Shown here: piece by piece, positions 9,503-19,985 of the stretch
How positions within the stretch are numbered: the first letter of the stretch is position 1
Layout of the letters: the number at the start of each line of letters is the position of its first letter
Source: Okeania sp. SIO2C9
GTDB lineage: Bacteria; Cyanobacteriota; Cyanobacteriia; Cyanobacteriales; Microcoleaceae
Length of the DNA stretch: 64,000 nucleotides
NCBI RefSeq assembly: GCF_010672455.1
Contig: NZ_JAAHGO010000004.1
Coordinates: 62,001-126,000, forward strand
Direction: 5' to 3'
The notes under the pieces: model-generated
The model's input: only the letters and a program-made list of their open reading frames with translations
Databases searched by the model: none
What the model was told of the DNA's origin: nothing
Translations under genes and position numbers: made by a program

Positions 9503-9660
9503 TTAATTATTACCCCTTCTTTTCAAGGAGAGGATTGACGCGGTAGGGATTTTTTTTTATTCTCTTGGTCGATTGGATATGGTTAGGAAACCTATGCATC
9601 TATCGATCGTTTTTTTCCCTTGAAAGGATAGGCTTTAAACCTTAATTATTCTGTAAAAAA
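9503..9660. repeat. TTCGGTAA-family element, short form
   Basis: TAATTATTACCCCTTC at one side, then CTTGGTCGATTGGATATGG and GAAAGGATAGGCTTTAAACC, closing in TTAATTATTCTGTAA. This is a diverged relative of 8589-8863, placed between petJ and the next gene. Confidence 0.6.
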
Positions 9661-10161
9661 TCACCAAAAATCAACTTTATCGAACAATTTTCGCCATTCT
9701 TTAACAGCAAAAATTGGTACGACTAATTCTGCTAAATTTTCACCTTGCAAAGCTATATTTATGCGCAGTGGAGTATCAGAATTTAACTTTTTCATTACTT
9801 CCAAAAAGTCATATTCTCCAACATTAGCAGGAAAAGAAGAATCAACTAAAATATCCTCTGCATTCCAGATATTACCAGTGCCAGTAGTAATTTGTAATTT
9901 TTGGGGATGAGCTAACTCAATAATTCCAGGAAATCCTACCAATCGTAAATTTAAAGTTATTAGTTTACCAGATTTTATCCTTTTATATAATATAATCTGC
10001 CATGCTCTATCCGAAAGGTCTCGCAAACTTTGTCGAGAGCGATACATAATTTGTGTAGAAGATTCGGGGTAAGTATGAATAGAAGCTAAAGCTGGTTGAG
10101 AATTACTAATAATCAAAAACAAAGATAATATTACTGTAAAAATCCAACGAAAATTAATCAT
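9661..10161 (-). CDS. secreted DUF3122-like protein
   Basis: The 166-residue product begins with a signal peptide (hydrophobic WIFTVILSLFLIISN, ending QPALA, residues 1-26). The mature part has RSRQSLRDLSDRAWQIILYK and LNLRLVGFPG, which resemble the cyanobacterial DUF3122 family; I assign this from memory of the family pattern. The function is unknown; export to the periplasm or lumen is predicted. It is upstream of petJ on the same strand, about 300 bp apart. Confidence 0.65.
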   Translation of the reverse strand: MINFRWIFTVILSLFLIISNSQPALASIHTYPESSTQIMYRSRQSLRDLSDRAWQIILYKRIKSGKLITLNLRLVGFPGIIELAHPQKLQITTGTGNIWNAEDILVDSSFPANVGEYDFLEVMKKLNSDTPLRINIALQGENLAELVVPIFAVKEWRKLFDKVDFW

Positions 10162-10187
10162 ACTTTTATAGCGCTACGGGCTAGTTC

Positions 10188-10405
10188 AACAATTAATAAT
10201 GAATAATGAATAATGAATAATTACCTCTCCTTGAAAATAAATTGAAGAGGATTGACAAATTCATGAAAATTTTTTTTCTCTTGGTCGATTGGATATGGCG
10301 AGGAGACCTCGCCATCCCACCCTTCGGGAAGCTGCGAAGATCGACCGCTTATTATCCCCTTAAAAGGGGAGGCGCATACCCACAATTTTTCGGTAATAGG
10401 GAATA
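10188..10405. repeat. TTCGGTAA-family element
   Basis: Starts with AATAATGAATAATTACCTCT, carries CTTGGTCGATTGGATATGG and the GCGAGG/CCTCGC palindrome, then AAAAGGGGAGG and ends TTTTTCGGTAA. It shares about 60 bp of nearly identical sequence with 8386-8487. Confidence 0.65.
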
Positions 10406-11507
<1,102 letters not shown>

Positions 11508-12287
11508 TTAATTAGCTAATACTCTCTGCTCTAATTGTACTTCAAAACGTTTTCCAGGTTGAGCCTCTATTACTTTTGTCTCCAAATTATTTTTGGTTAA
11601 CTGAAGTTGTGTTTCTTCTACACTTCCTTCTGCTTTGAGTAAAGATATTAATAATCCTTGAAAATCTATATCGCCCCCTGCTGCTGTAGGAAACATTACT
11701 TGGGGTTTCAACCATTGAGCTACTTGTAAAGCACTTTCATTTCCTTTAATTATCGGCCCGACTAACGGTAAATTCAAATTTATAATCGGGGTGATGACCA
11801 CATCTATAGGAGCAAATTCTTTGATTTTTTCAGAATGACTGCCATGTGGTTCATAGTACATTGTATTGTCGGTCTTTAGGTCTTTAAAAATGTAACCGTT
11901 TTCTACCAACGTTGGGCCAACGAGTGAACCAGGAACTGCTCTAATTTCAATACTATTGTCAAAAGAATATGTCTCATCATGAGCAAGTGTGACTATTTGA
12001 GAATAACCAAACTCCTTTACTACTTTTGCTGCAGTGGGAGAAGCGACTACAGGAATATTTTTGTCTAACTGTTTTAGGGTCTGGGGATGAGCATGGTCTT
12101 CTAACCCTTGAGACAATACAATTAAATCTATATTTTCTGGTATGGCACGGGGAGTACGCCTCTCTCCTTTGAATAACCAGGGTAGATTACCGAAAACTAG
12201 GGGGCCAACTAACCAAGGGTCCAGCAGGAGTTGTTTGCCTCCAATTTCAATTAACCAGGAATTACTATCTAACCAAGTCAGATGCAT
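11508..12287 (-). CDS. MBL-fold metal-dependent hydrolase
   Basis: The 259-residue product starts MHLTWLDSNSWLIEIGGKQLLLDPWL, the first two strands of the metallo-beta-lactamase fold as in UlaG-like proteins. The metal-site region appears as LSQGLEDHAHPQTL, a variant of HxHxDH in which the first His positions are Ser and Leu, with only DH-H kept. A second group PHGSHSE and a late PTAAGGDID follow. The altered first motif means the metal site may be incomplete and the activity uncertain. It stands alone, flanked by spacers rich in repeats. Confidence 0.75.
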   Translation of the reverse strand: MHLTWLDSNSWLIEIGGKQLLLDPWLVGPLVFGNLPWLFKGERRTPRAIPENIDLIVLSQGLEDHAHPQTLKQLDKNIPVVASPTAAKVVKEFGYSQIVTLAHDETYSFDNSIEIRAVPGSLVGPTLVENGYIFKDLKTDNTMYYEPHGSHSEKIKEFAPIDVVITPIINLNLPLVGPIIKGNESALQVAQWLKPQVMFPTAAGGDIDFQGLLISLLKAEGSVEETQLQLTKNNLETKVIEAQPGKRFEVQLEQRVLAN

Positions 12288-12411
12288 AGTATCTATAAAA
12301 TTAAATTATCTTTCAATCATTATTGTAACAATTTATTACAATTGATGGGAGATTGTCTATCGGCCATCAGTTGCTTAGGGTAAGAGGCGATCGCAGATGG
12401 CTATAGCTATA

Positions 12412-12696
12412 TAATTAGAGCTTGCTGATTAAATCTAAAAGCATTGACATATAAAGACAAGTGCCTTTTTGAGGTCAAAAAAAGTGCGCCTGTTTCAGCT
12501 GTTCATGCTGATGCATGGAGCGTATTTTAGGCGAGAGTAGGGCAGAAACATCAAAGGACAAAACGCCCGCTCCTACCTCCTCGATCATTCCCCTAACTCC
12601 TGTCTTCCTCTCCAGGGAGGGGCGAGGGGTGGGTTGTCTCCAGTATAGCTGTCTCCTACCCTTACCCATAAGACTTTTTCAGCAAACCCTAATTAT
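12412..12696. mobile_element. MITE-like element with TTAGGGTTTGCTGA ends
   Basis: About 285 bp bounded by AATTAGAGCTTGCTGATT and CAGCAAACCCTAATT. Other members are at 22715-23001, 30206-30570 and 38976-39226, with half copies near 10674 and 28585. The members share the end segments (TATATGTCAATGCTTTTAGA, GACAAGTGCC, ATACGCTC) and differ in the middle, which here holds a CCTCTCCAGGGAGGGG palindrome. No transposase is encoded. Confidence 0.75.
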
Positions 12697-12800
12697 GGTT
12701 GTCAAGTCTTTTCGCGCATCAATGAGTGAGGAAAAATCAGCTATAAGGAGTGTTGAATTTTTTGTATTATTTCTCCCCACATCTTCCCTCTTCCCTCTTA

Positions 12801-12960
12801 TATCATGTCCGGTTGAATAGTTATAAATAAAAATGGAGGAGTTATGAGTTATGAGTTATGAGTTATGAGTTATGAGTTATGAGTTATGAGTTATGAGGAG
12901 GGAATTTTAAGCTATAAATGAAGAGAAAGTTTTTTGATCACTAATTATCCGGACATAATA
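12801..12960. mobile_element. TATCATG-ended MITE, type B, carrying GAGTTAT repeats
   Basis: The ends are TATCATGTCCGGTTGAATA and TTATCCGGACATAATA, flanked by the direct repeat TTA (12798-12800 and 12961-12963). The core holds about eight tandem copies of GAGTTAT (about 12840-12895). Other type B copies are at 29735-29861, 30322-30455 and 57762-57943. The constant ends with a variable core and the 3-bp duplication point to transposition. Confidence 0.8.
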
Positions 12961-13380
12961 TTACTGAATAATTAAGGTGAAAATCCTCTCACTCGCTGTG
13001 GAGAAACAAGCGGTCGGGGGATGGCGAGGAGACCTCGCCATATCCAATCGACCAAGAGAGAAAAAATTTTCCTTTTATTCAATCCTCTTCCTTTTAGGGC
13101 TATGCTTTATAGACATCTTTCTTAACATAAAAATTGACCTTTAGAGACAAGTTATGTGTGAGTGTTTGAGAGGTTTTTTCTTCAAAAATCATATATTGAA
13201 AAGTACATTTTTTTTGAGAACTTAAGTAGTTTTACCAAGCTTTATTGACTGTTTCTCCCTTCTCCCCTACTCCCTACTCCCCTGTTCCCCTTATCCCCAC
13301 AAGGTTTTCAGAAGTTCCTGATCAGGGATAGCTTTTAGGGAGAGGTAATTATCAATTATCAATTATCAATTATCAATTAT
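12961..13380. repeat. long dispersed repeat, about 415 bp
   Basis: Runs from CTGAATAATTAAGG to AGGGAGAGGTAATTATC. An inverted diverged copy lies at 51957-52757, split there by about 440 bp of other repeats. Shared landmarks are GCTATGCTTTATA, CATCTTTCTTAACATAAAA, TAAGTAGTTTT.CCAAGCTTTA and CACAAGGTTTTCAG. No protein frame is conserved between the copies, so it is non-coding or very decayed. Confidence 0.65.
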
Positions 13381-13385
13381 TGAAC

Positions 13386-14307
13386 TCCTGTCTCCTGTCT
13401 CCTGTCTCCTGACTCCTTGCTAAATTTATGAAGATATGATTGGGGGTTCTATAAGGACTAATAAAAGTTAAAGTTATCTTTTCTGTGACGACTTTAATAC
13501 CCTACTGTTTATACCGTGCTGAAAATTGTTTGGGGTTTGTAGACACAAAGTGGCGTGTCGAAGACTATCCATAAGCAATTTTTCCTTCTGCCTTCTGCCT
13601 TCTGCCTTCTGCCTTCTGCCTTCTGCCTTCTGCCTTCTGCCTTCTGCCTTCTGCCTTTTTCAAAGATAGCAGTAATCTTGAGAGATAGGGGAAGAATATA
13701 TAGTAACTGCCATTATTACTCTTGACTTATGGAATATTTAAAACAATGGGATATCAATACTCAACCTTATTCCTTCTCTCCTAGATAAGTAAAGCGTTCT
13801 TCTTTTTTACTTCTGCTATACATTCCATAAATCACTAAATCTTATCAGTAAATATAGGGAGTTTAAATCATTTTGTACATAACCAGTGGAGGAGCGAAAA
13901 TTACCTGAGTTCTGAATTTAGCTTTGAGAATCTGCTTCAGAATTATATTTGACTTTTTCCCAGATAATAGTAGCTAGGAAACATAACATCATTAAGTAAA
14001 GTGGTACGCCTATCATCATCTATACTCCTAATTTTTATTCTAGTTAGTGTGTTTTTTATTGTTTGGGAATAAATTATCAATTCATTTTTGAGAGGAAGTT
14101 TATTAAGCATTTCCTAAAAAAAATAAAAATACTCCTAATATTAATTATGACATAGTTTGATCTGATTGTCATCCGAATAGCAAAAATTGAGATTTGCTGA
14201 AGAGAAATTTATTTATAACATATAGAAGCAAAATAGATATCTACTTAGTCAATATTTCAGTTGTATATACTTATCAGTAATTACACTTTATTAGTAGTTA
14301 TTTTCAG
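13386..14307. other. spacer with heptamer tandem repeats
   Basis: CTCCTGT repeats lie at 13386-13416 and about eleven tandem copies of CCTTCTG at about 13583-13658, typical cyanobacterial short tandem repeats. A further 600 bp to the next gene is AT-rich with no reading frame that I can support. Confidence 0.6.
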
Positions 14308-15225
14308 CTACTTAAAAATAACTTCAATATAAGAATTAGGATTCTCGGCAACCCAACCAAAAGGAGAATTATATCTAATTTCAAAATGAAGATGAGCTTC
14401 TTCAAAATCAGGTTTTCCTGTCTGACCAACTGTACCTAAAAGTTCTGCCTGTGCAATTTTTTGACCAGTTTTAACATTGATAGAATCTAAATGGGCATAA
14501 CGAGTTTGTTTACCAGCAGCGTGATTAATTACTACTAAATTGCCATAATTACCTTGTTTTCCAGCAAATGCTACTATCCCTTCTCCTACCGAAAAAACTG
14601 ATGTACCATTATTAGCAATTAAGTCTAAACCACTATGAAAAACCACTTGATTTTTAATCGGATGTAGTAACCAACCATAACCTAAAATCACCCTAGTTTC
14701 AAAAGGTAAAGGATAACCTTTTAATGAAGAAATTTGTGGGGGTGCTTTTTGCCCTGGAGACCAATTTACTCCTGGTAAAAAAACCACTTCTGGTGTCTGT
14801 TGTTCTAGTGTTTGTGGGCAACCATTAACTTCATATAATGTATCAGCACGGATATTATAATTTTCTGCAACATTTTTCCAAGTTGTGCCAGTAGGTACTT
14901 TCACGGCGATCCCATTATAGGGAGGAATAATTATCTCAGTACCTACGGTTGGTCGATCTTTTTGTAGCACTCGATTAAATGCTAACAGGGTTGGAGGAAT
15001 TAGGTTGTATTTTTGAGCAATAGTTTCAATGGTTTCTCCAGTGGTAATGGTATGACGTTGGAGACGAGATAAAGCTGGTGGAGGACAAACTTCTTTTGCT
15101 TCTTCTGAAATGGAAGGAGTAGGAATTTTCATAGGTCGAGATTGAGCATTTGCCTGCATTAATAAAAGTGGATTGATGAAGCACAATAATGTAGTTAAAA
15201 GGTAAAGGTAGGATTGAGAAGTCAT
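14308..15225 (-). CDS. LysM/M23 peptidoglycan endopeptidase
   Basis: The 305-residue product has an N-terminal signal peptide (residues 1-27). Two LysM modules follow (about 52-100 with TITTGETIETIAQKYNL, and about 108-155 with KVPTGTTWKNVAENYNI). A C-terminal M23 domain has the zinc motifs HSGLD (about residue 198) and HLHFE (about 281), with the RYAHLD loop between. It should bind and cut peptidoglycan cross-links in the periplasm, or act as an amidase activator if the zinc site is not used; the visible ligands suggest activity. It is a single gene with long spacers on both sides. Confidence 0.9.
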   Translation of the reverse strand: MTSQSYLYLLTTLLCFINPLLLMQANAQSRPMKIPTPSISEEAKEVCPPPALSRLQRHTITTGETIETIAQKYNLIPPTLLAFNRVLQKDRPTVGTEIIIPPYNGIAVKVPTGTTWKNVAENYNIRADTLYEVNGCPQTLEQQTPEVVFLPGVNWSPGQKAPPQISSLKGYPLPFETRVILGYGWLLHPIKNQVVFHSGLDLIANNGTSVFSVGEGIVAFAGKQGNYGNLVVINHAAGKQTRYAHLDSINVKTGQKIAQAELLGTVGQTGKPDFEEAHLHFEIRYNSPFGWVAENPNSYIEVIFK

Positions 15226-15844
15226 TTCAGTTATCAGTTATCAGTTATCAGTACTTCCTGTAATAGGGAGGCTACGAAAATAGGAATTCTCTTTCTTTTA
15301 TGCCCTAAAAAGGGGAAGCTATTGACCTTATTTTTCGGTCATAAGCAATATTGGCGTTGGTAAAGCGCGTGTATGATATTAATCTTAATTACTTAGGAGT
15401 CAGGAGTCAGTCCTCAGGAGTCAGGAGGGAAGAAAGAGGAATAGAAGGAGAAAGTTTTTTGTTTGGGTAAAGGTCATGGACTTCTATCGCGCTCTTATCC
15501 GGACATGGTATCATACCTCAAATTACCAACGCCGCAATATTAAGTAGAAAAAAAATAGTTACCAGCTTGATAATAGCCTTTTATTAGAAACTTTTTCTGC
15601 TCGACAATTTTTGTCTTAGGGAAAAACGCGGAATGACATTTTTGATAATTAGCACGCCAGTAGCTTATTAATTCTTCTGATGTTTACCGAATAATTAAGG
15701 TAAAAACCCTCTCTTTCAAGGAGAAACAGCTCCAATCGAACAAGAAAAGAAAATTTTTTCATGATTAGTCAATCCTCTCCTTGAAAAGAAGAGGTAATTA
15801 TTAATTATTAATTATTAATTATTAATTGTTGAATTCTCCCCCAC
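15226..15844. other. spacer with repeat fragments
   Basis: Contains CAGTTATCAGTTATCAGT repeats next to the M23 gene start, a half copy of the type B TATCATG element (about 15490-15520), and an inverted TTCGGTAA-family element (about 15689-15835, TTACCGAATAATTAAGG to TTAATTATTAATTGTTG). No gene is seen. Confidence 0.55.
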
Positions 15845-16639
15845 TCAAGAATGTGCAATAACTCCTACTATTGCGTGGTAAATTGCCTGTGTATTAGGGT
15901 CGTCTGCAAACAAACAATAGTTGTCAACGTCAGAGTAGCTTGCTTTACCAGTTGCAATATATTTTTCTGTAAGCTGCATTGCAGACATTTTCATCATTTT
16001 TGCTATTTCTGATCGCCCTGGAGAAACAGGAGCATCATTTTCTACGGATAACTTTTGCCAATCATACTTTTGCAATATCTCTGGTAACTTCCCTCCTAAA
16101 GCATAATCTGTTCCTCTATCTGCAAACATTTTTTCAATAGCAAAATTGACTTGCTTAACTGACTGACACATTTGACTATCTCCCGCAATAGCTTTAGCTA
16201 CAGAAAAATCTGGCTCTTCAATGACTAACCATCCACCGGGTTTGAGCAAATCTACCATTTTTGATAAGGCAAGTTGAAAGTCTTGAATATGGATGAGAAG
16301 ACAACGTGCATGAATTAAGTCAAAAGATTGACTTTCCAGTGCAAGATGGCAAAAGTCTGCTTCTAAAACTTCAATGTTAGGCGATTTAATTTTTGCTAAA
16401 AAACGAGTATCTAAGTCAACGGCAACAACCTTTCCACTTTTTCCAACAACTGTTGCGAGCCATTTAGCGATCGCTCCTGCTCCTGCTCCTACTTCCAGAC
16501 ATTGCCATTTTTCTGTAATTCCAGTTGCTAAAATTCGTTCACGAGTTTTTGGGTCAAAAATTTGTTCGATCGCCTGTAGTCTTTCTAATTCTTTGAGATT
16601 TTGAGTATTGCTAAAAATATAGTCTGTAGACGCTGACAT
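15845..16639 (-). CDS. class I SAM-dependent methyltransferase
   Basis: The 264-residue product has the SAM-binding motif I LEVGAGAGAIAKWLA (about residues 49-63), the acidic motif II VVAVDLD, FDLIHARCLLIHI as motif IV and LLKPGGWLVIEEPD as motif VI. This is the classic Rossmann order of Methyltransf_11/25 families acting on small molecules. The substrate is not predictable. It is divergent from the nucleosidase gene, with 122 bp between them. Confidence 0.85.
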   Translation of the reverse strand: MSASTDYIFSNTQNLKELERLQAIEQIFDPKTRERILATGITEKWQCLEVGAGAGAIAKWLATVVGKSGKVVAVDLDTRFLAKIKSPNIEVLEADFCHLALESQSFDLIHARCLLIHIQDFQLALSKMVDLLKPGGWLVIEEPDFSVAKAIAGDSQMCQSVKQVNFAIEKMFADRGTDYALGGKLPEILQKYDWQKLSVENDAPVSPGRSEIAKMMKMSAMQLTEKYIATGKASYSDVDNYCLFADDPNTQAIYHAIVGVIAHS

Positions 16640-16761
16640 CTATAAAAATACCCCCTTCTATCGCTGGCTAATTACTTATATTTCCAACAACATAAGAGGG
16701 TATGCAATTAAGATGTTCAAAAACTTAGAATTATTTAAAACTCTTTTACCTATAAATTGAA

Positions 16762-17583
16762 ATGATTGATACAATTTTGGTTGTCCAAGGGCCTGAACTA
16801 AAATCTGTGAAGCGCGGTCTTACCCCTGAGTTATCTCAGCCTAAATTATTGTCTTTGCCTATAGGTGCTGCATCTGTTACTCGCTATTTGAATAACTGGC
16901 AAAAAAGACAAGATTTTTCCTCCCATCAACCTTCTACAATATTGGTTATGGGATTATGTGGTAGTTTATCTGGTCAATATCAACCTGGAGATGTGGTTAT
17001 TTATAATGAGTGTGTTGAATATATTGAAGAAGGAAGAGGGAAGAAGGAAGAGGGAAGAGAGAAGAAGGAAGGAAAAGAGAAGAAGTGGATGGGGACTCAA
17101 ATTCCAACCAGTTGTAAACACCATATAGATGGCAGTGTATTAAATCCAAAATCAAAAGATTATTCTCAGTTACTCCGGCAAAAGTGCGATAGTGTTTTAA
17201 CAGCTAAGTTACAAACATATTTAAAAGGAAAAGCTTCTTTAGTAACGGGTTTAACTAGCGATCGCTTCATCTATAAGGCGCAGGAAAAACAAATATTGGG
17301 AAAAAATACTGGTGCAGAAGTAGTAGATATGGAAGGTTTTGCAATTCTCAATTTCTTTGCTAACCTCTCTGTCTCCGTGGCGATGGTGAGAGTGGTCAGC
17401 GATGACTGTTACCATGACCTTCCCAATATCTCTTCTGCTCTGACATCATCTGGAAGTTTGCAACCTTTAGCATTGGCGAACACTATGTTTCGCCAACCAC
17501 TGCCTGCTTTCCAACTTATTCGAGGTAGTATTCAAGGATTAAAAGTATTGCAGGAGGTTACAAGTTGTCTTTTTAGTGATTAA
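16762..17583 (+). CDS. nucleoside phosphorylase/nucleosidase-like protein with Lys/Glu insertion
   Basis: The product has 273 residues. VMGLCGSLSGQYQPGDVVIYNECVEY corresponds to the GxAGxL and GDVV elements of the PNP_UDP_1 family, and VVDMEGFAIL with SDD (VRVVSDDCYHD) gives the Glu and Asp expected at the base-binding site. It probably cleaves a purine nucleoside such as methylthioadenosine or adenosylhomocysteine, or a relative. Residues about 91-112 are a charged Glu/Gly/Lys run encoded by AGAAGGAAG-type repeats like those in the spacers, so the protein carries an in-frame repeat insertion right after the GDVV strand. The last 11 bp overlap the convergent regulator gene. Confidence 0.75.
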   Translation: MIDTILVVQGPELKSVKRGLTPELSQPKLLSLPIGAASVTRYLNNWQKRQDFSSHQPSTILVMGLCGSLSGQYQPGDVVIYNECVEYIEEGRGKKEEGREKKEGKEKKWMGTQIPTSCKHHIDGSVLNPKSKDYSQLLRQKCDSVLTAKLQTYLKGKASLVTGLTSDRFIYKAQEKQILGKNTGAEVVDMEGFAILNFFANLSVSVAMVRVVSDDCYHDLPNISSALTSSGSLQPLALANTMFRQPLPAFQLIRGSIQGLKVLQEVTSCLFSD

Positions 17584-18133
17584 AAATAATTAGGCAATTA
17601 TTCTGGGACCATCCTATTTTCTGTTCTTTTTCAAACTGATTTAGTAGTCGTGTTATAGTAACGCGACTGGTACCAATAATTTCAGCTAATTCTTGATGAG
17701 TTAACCTCATATCCAATATTTTTCCCTCTGGCAGTTGATTACCAAATCTATCGGTCAACCATTTTAATAATCTCAACAGTCGCAATTTGATTTTTCTAGA
17801 ATGAATAATTCTTAGTAACTCTTGAGTTTTTTGAATGTGAGAAAGCATTACTTCTTGGGTATAGAAATAACCCCTTGGTAAAATACTTGCTTCTACAATA
17901 GTTAAACATTCAACTTGATAAGGATAAGATGGAAATAGAGGTTGACCAACGATGTCTCCTTGACCCCAAAATCCTAAAGTGATCGTATTTTCTTCTTCAT
18001 TTTTGCTAAGAGTGCGAACCACCCCAGCATCTATTCGCCATAATAATATATCTGTTAATGGTATTAATTGGCGACGTTTAAATTGATGCTGCTTCAGTTT
18101 TTGGGGTTTAGTAATTACTGAATTTAAGCTCAT
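17573..18133 (-). CDS. Crp/Fnr-family transcription regulator
   Basis: From the ATG at 18133, preceded by GGAG at a good distance, the product has about 186 residues. An upstream start would add 17 residues but has no such site. The N-terminal part is a cyclic-nucleotide-binding-like barrel (GDIVGQPLF), shortened at its start. A long helix follows, then a winged helix (MRLTHQELAEIIGTSRVTITRLL, about residues 143-165), typical of Crp/NtcA relatives. The residues for cAMP binding are not evident. It converges on the nucleosidase gene. Its target is unknown; the iron-stress genes lie beyond. Confidence 0.85.
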   Translation of the reverse strand: MSLNSVITKPQKLKQHQFKRRQLIPLTDILLWRIDAGVVRTLSKNEEENTITLGFWGQGDIVGQPLFPSYPYQVECLTIVEASILPRGYFYTQEVMLSHIQKTQELLRIIHSRKIKLRLLRLLKWLTDRFGNQLPEGKILDMRLTHQELAEIIGTSRVTITRLLNQFEKEQKIGWSQNNCLIIFNH

Positions 18134-18409
18134 AATTATTCTCCTATTTATTTGTGCTGAAAATTCCCGGATTTGACTAAGCAAAATTTGCTGTTAAATT
18201 TATCAAAACAAAGAGTAATATAAAATCAGGTTATACATTAATCGCAAAATTAATTCATCTTATAGCGCGTAGCACTAGGGAATAGGGAACAGGGAATAGC
18301 TAGCTGTAAAAGGTTTTTCCTGCGGAATCCGTCAGGAAACAGGATTGAAAAATTTCTTAGCAAACATAATTTTGAATTCTCCTTCTAAGATAATTAAGTT
18401 AATAACTGA

Positions 18410-18564
18410 GATCATGTCCGTTTGTATAGTTTGTGTAAACCCAACCATGAATATATGAATATATATAGGAAATTTAAGTTTTTTCTTGCTCTTAACTTAA
18501 GTCTTCCTTCCTCTTCCCTCTTCCTTACCTTAGCTATACAATACCGATGCTACCGGACATGATA
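18410..18564. mobile_element. TATCATG-ended MITE, type A
   Basis: The ends are GATCATGTCCG and CCGGACATGATA, flanked by TGA on both sides (18407-18409 and 18565-18567). The core includes GGAAATTTAAGTTTTTTCTTG and a CTTCCTCTTCC run. Type A copies are also at 25294 (partial), 26214-26378, 45163-45306, 54112-54254 and 58012-58260. Confidence 0.75.
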
Positions 18565-18609
18565 TGATAGCTCAATGCTGAGTGCTGAATGCTGAGTGCT
18601 GAATGCTTA

Positions 18610-18924
18610 CTAATATTGTGAATTAGATTTACATTGTTGTAAGATTGGTTTTGCTAGATAATTATTTGGTTCATAATCACTACAATTTAGAGCTGTTTCG
18701 GTGAGAGCATTATAAGGATGTACCGTACATTTCAAACGATAATCTCCTGTGAAAAAGATACAGCGACTACAAGGAATTTGATGCAGTCGTTTAACATAGG
18801 TTATTCCTTGCTGAAAGGTCAAATAAAAATTCCGCAAACCTATAGTAATTAATGATAGAAGACCCATCATAAAAATGATATGACCTAGATTTTGAAGTAG
18901 ATATTCTGGAATCAAATTAATCAT
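18610..18924 (-). CDS. small membrane-anchored Cys-rich protein, unknown
   Basis: The 104-residue product has one hydrophobic segment (about residues 12-30, NLGHIIFMMGLLSLITIGL). A soluble part follows with four cysteines in CSRC...KCTVHP...NCSDYEP. The spaced cysteines with His could hold a metal or Fe-S site, but this is inference. The motif reads like a conserved cyanobacterial small protein; I cannot name the family. It lies at the 3' side of the iron-stress genes on the same strand, after a 311-bp gap. Confidence 0.6.
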   Translation of the reverse strand: MINLIPEYLLQNLGHIIFMMGLLSLITIGLRNFYLTFQQGITYVKRLHQIPCSRCIFFTGDYRLKCTVHPYNALTETALNCSDYEPNNYLAKPILQQCKSNSQY

Positions 18925-19235
18925 AGTTTTAACTCTATTCTGAATTAATAATTTGGGAAAAATTACTAATTATATTTAGTCGTATATAGCAATTATCATA
19001 CTTGTGAGGTACACAATTCTGGGTTTTAGGCAACATATCATCTGGCAACAGGGAAATACAAATAAAAAAGATAACTGTACCTCGCTAACCTGAGAAACGC
19101 TATAACTAGGAAAAAAGTTAAGAGATTGCTAACTATTTACTTACGGTTTTTTCAAAATAAATAAAACACTTATTTTTCTGAAAAATCAGCCAATAATTAG
19201 CAATAATAATTTGCGCTCTAGTTATTTGACTAATA
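18925..19235. other. spacer, nothing recognised
   Basis: AT-rich DNA between the small Cys-rich gene and the hydrolase gene. No repeat family member or clear terminator stem is seen. Confidence 0.45.
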
Positions 19236-19985
19236 TCAAATTTTACTCGCTACTACTTCCTGAGTTATATCCGATAAAACCAGTGCATTATTCTGCCAAA
19301 ATTCTAGCAGTGCTTGTGCTACATTTAGAGGATAAAAATGATGGAAAAAATAACCACCTTCAGGACATTCCCAAATCCGGTCTCCGGGTTTTAAAAATGG
19401 TTGCCATCCTCCAATTAAATTAGGATCGATAATCGGATCGTCATTGCCACCACATACCATTAAAGGTACAGGAACTCCTCTAGGAACCATACTTTGGCGT
19501 TTTAACAATGAGTGAGGTGATGGAGATAAATCTAAATCTCTCTCCAATATCCTGATTAAATTTTGAGTATTTCTTTTATCTTGTTCGCCAAATAAACTTT
19601 GCACCATATTAATCAAAATTGTTTGGCGACTACAAGGTAAAAGATGGCGATGTACATAATAATGTGCTTGCCAATCAATTGTAGGATGAACGCCGACAGA
19701 TAATAAAGTTAAAGACTTCACTCTTTCTGGGTATTTACGAGCATATATTAACCCTACTAATCCACTTGTGCTATGACCTATAAGATGAATAGGTTTATTC
19801 AAAGATTTGAGATAATCATGGAGTAATGTTACAGCTACGTCTAGAGTACAAGGTTCATCAGCAGTTTGAAAATAATCCCATTCAGCAATTAATACTTTTC
19901 TTGATAGGTAATTAATCAATCGTCGGTCAAAAACTTGTAGACTAGGACTGGTCTTTAACCACAATACGTCTGGAATCTTAGACAT
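19236..19985 (-). CDS. alpha/beta hydrolase in the isi region (possible isiC)
   Basis: The 249-residue product has an alpha/beta hydrolase core: the nucleophile elbow GHSTSGLVG (Ser in GxSxxG form, about residue 72), an acid in CGGNDDPII and a late His (FFHHF). There is no N-terminal oxyanion HGxP at the usual place; WLKTSPSLQVFDRRL stands there. It lies on the same strand downstream of isiB. In several cyanobacteria an alpha/beta hydrolase follows isiA and isiB and is called isiC, so that identity is plausible from context. The substrate is unknown. Confidence 0.75.
   Translation of the reverse strand: MSKIPDVLWLKTSPSLQVFDRRLINYLSRKVLIAEWDYFQTADEPCTLDVAVTLLHDYLKSLNKPIHLIGHSTSGLVGLIYARKYPERVKSLTLLSVGVHPTIDWQAHYYVHRHLLPCSRQTILINMVQSLFGEQDKRNTQNLIRILERDLDLSPSPHSLLKRQSMVPRGVPVPLMVCGGNDDPIIDPNLIGGWQPFLKPGDRIWECPEGGYFFHHFYPLNVAQALLEFWQNNALVLSDITQEVVASKI

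Noticed and set aside
12475-12820. Overlapping frames of 64 and 101 codons on both strands
   Set aside because: They lie in a GGGTTTGCTGA-ended element and continue into neighbouring repeats. No family similarity, and the equivalent frames are not conserved in the other copies.
13583-13658. Regular repeats resembling a CRISPR array
   Set aside because: These are uninterrupted 7-bp tandem repeats (CCTTCTG) with no spacers, and no cas genes are in the window. The same holds for the GAGTTAT run at 12840-12895 and the TTGCCTG run at 60443.
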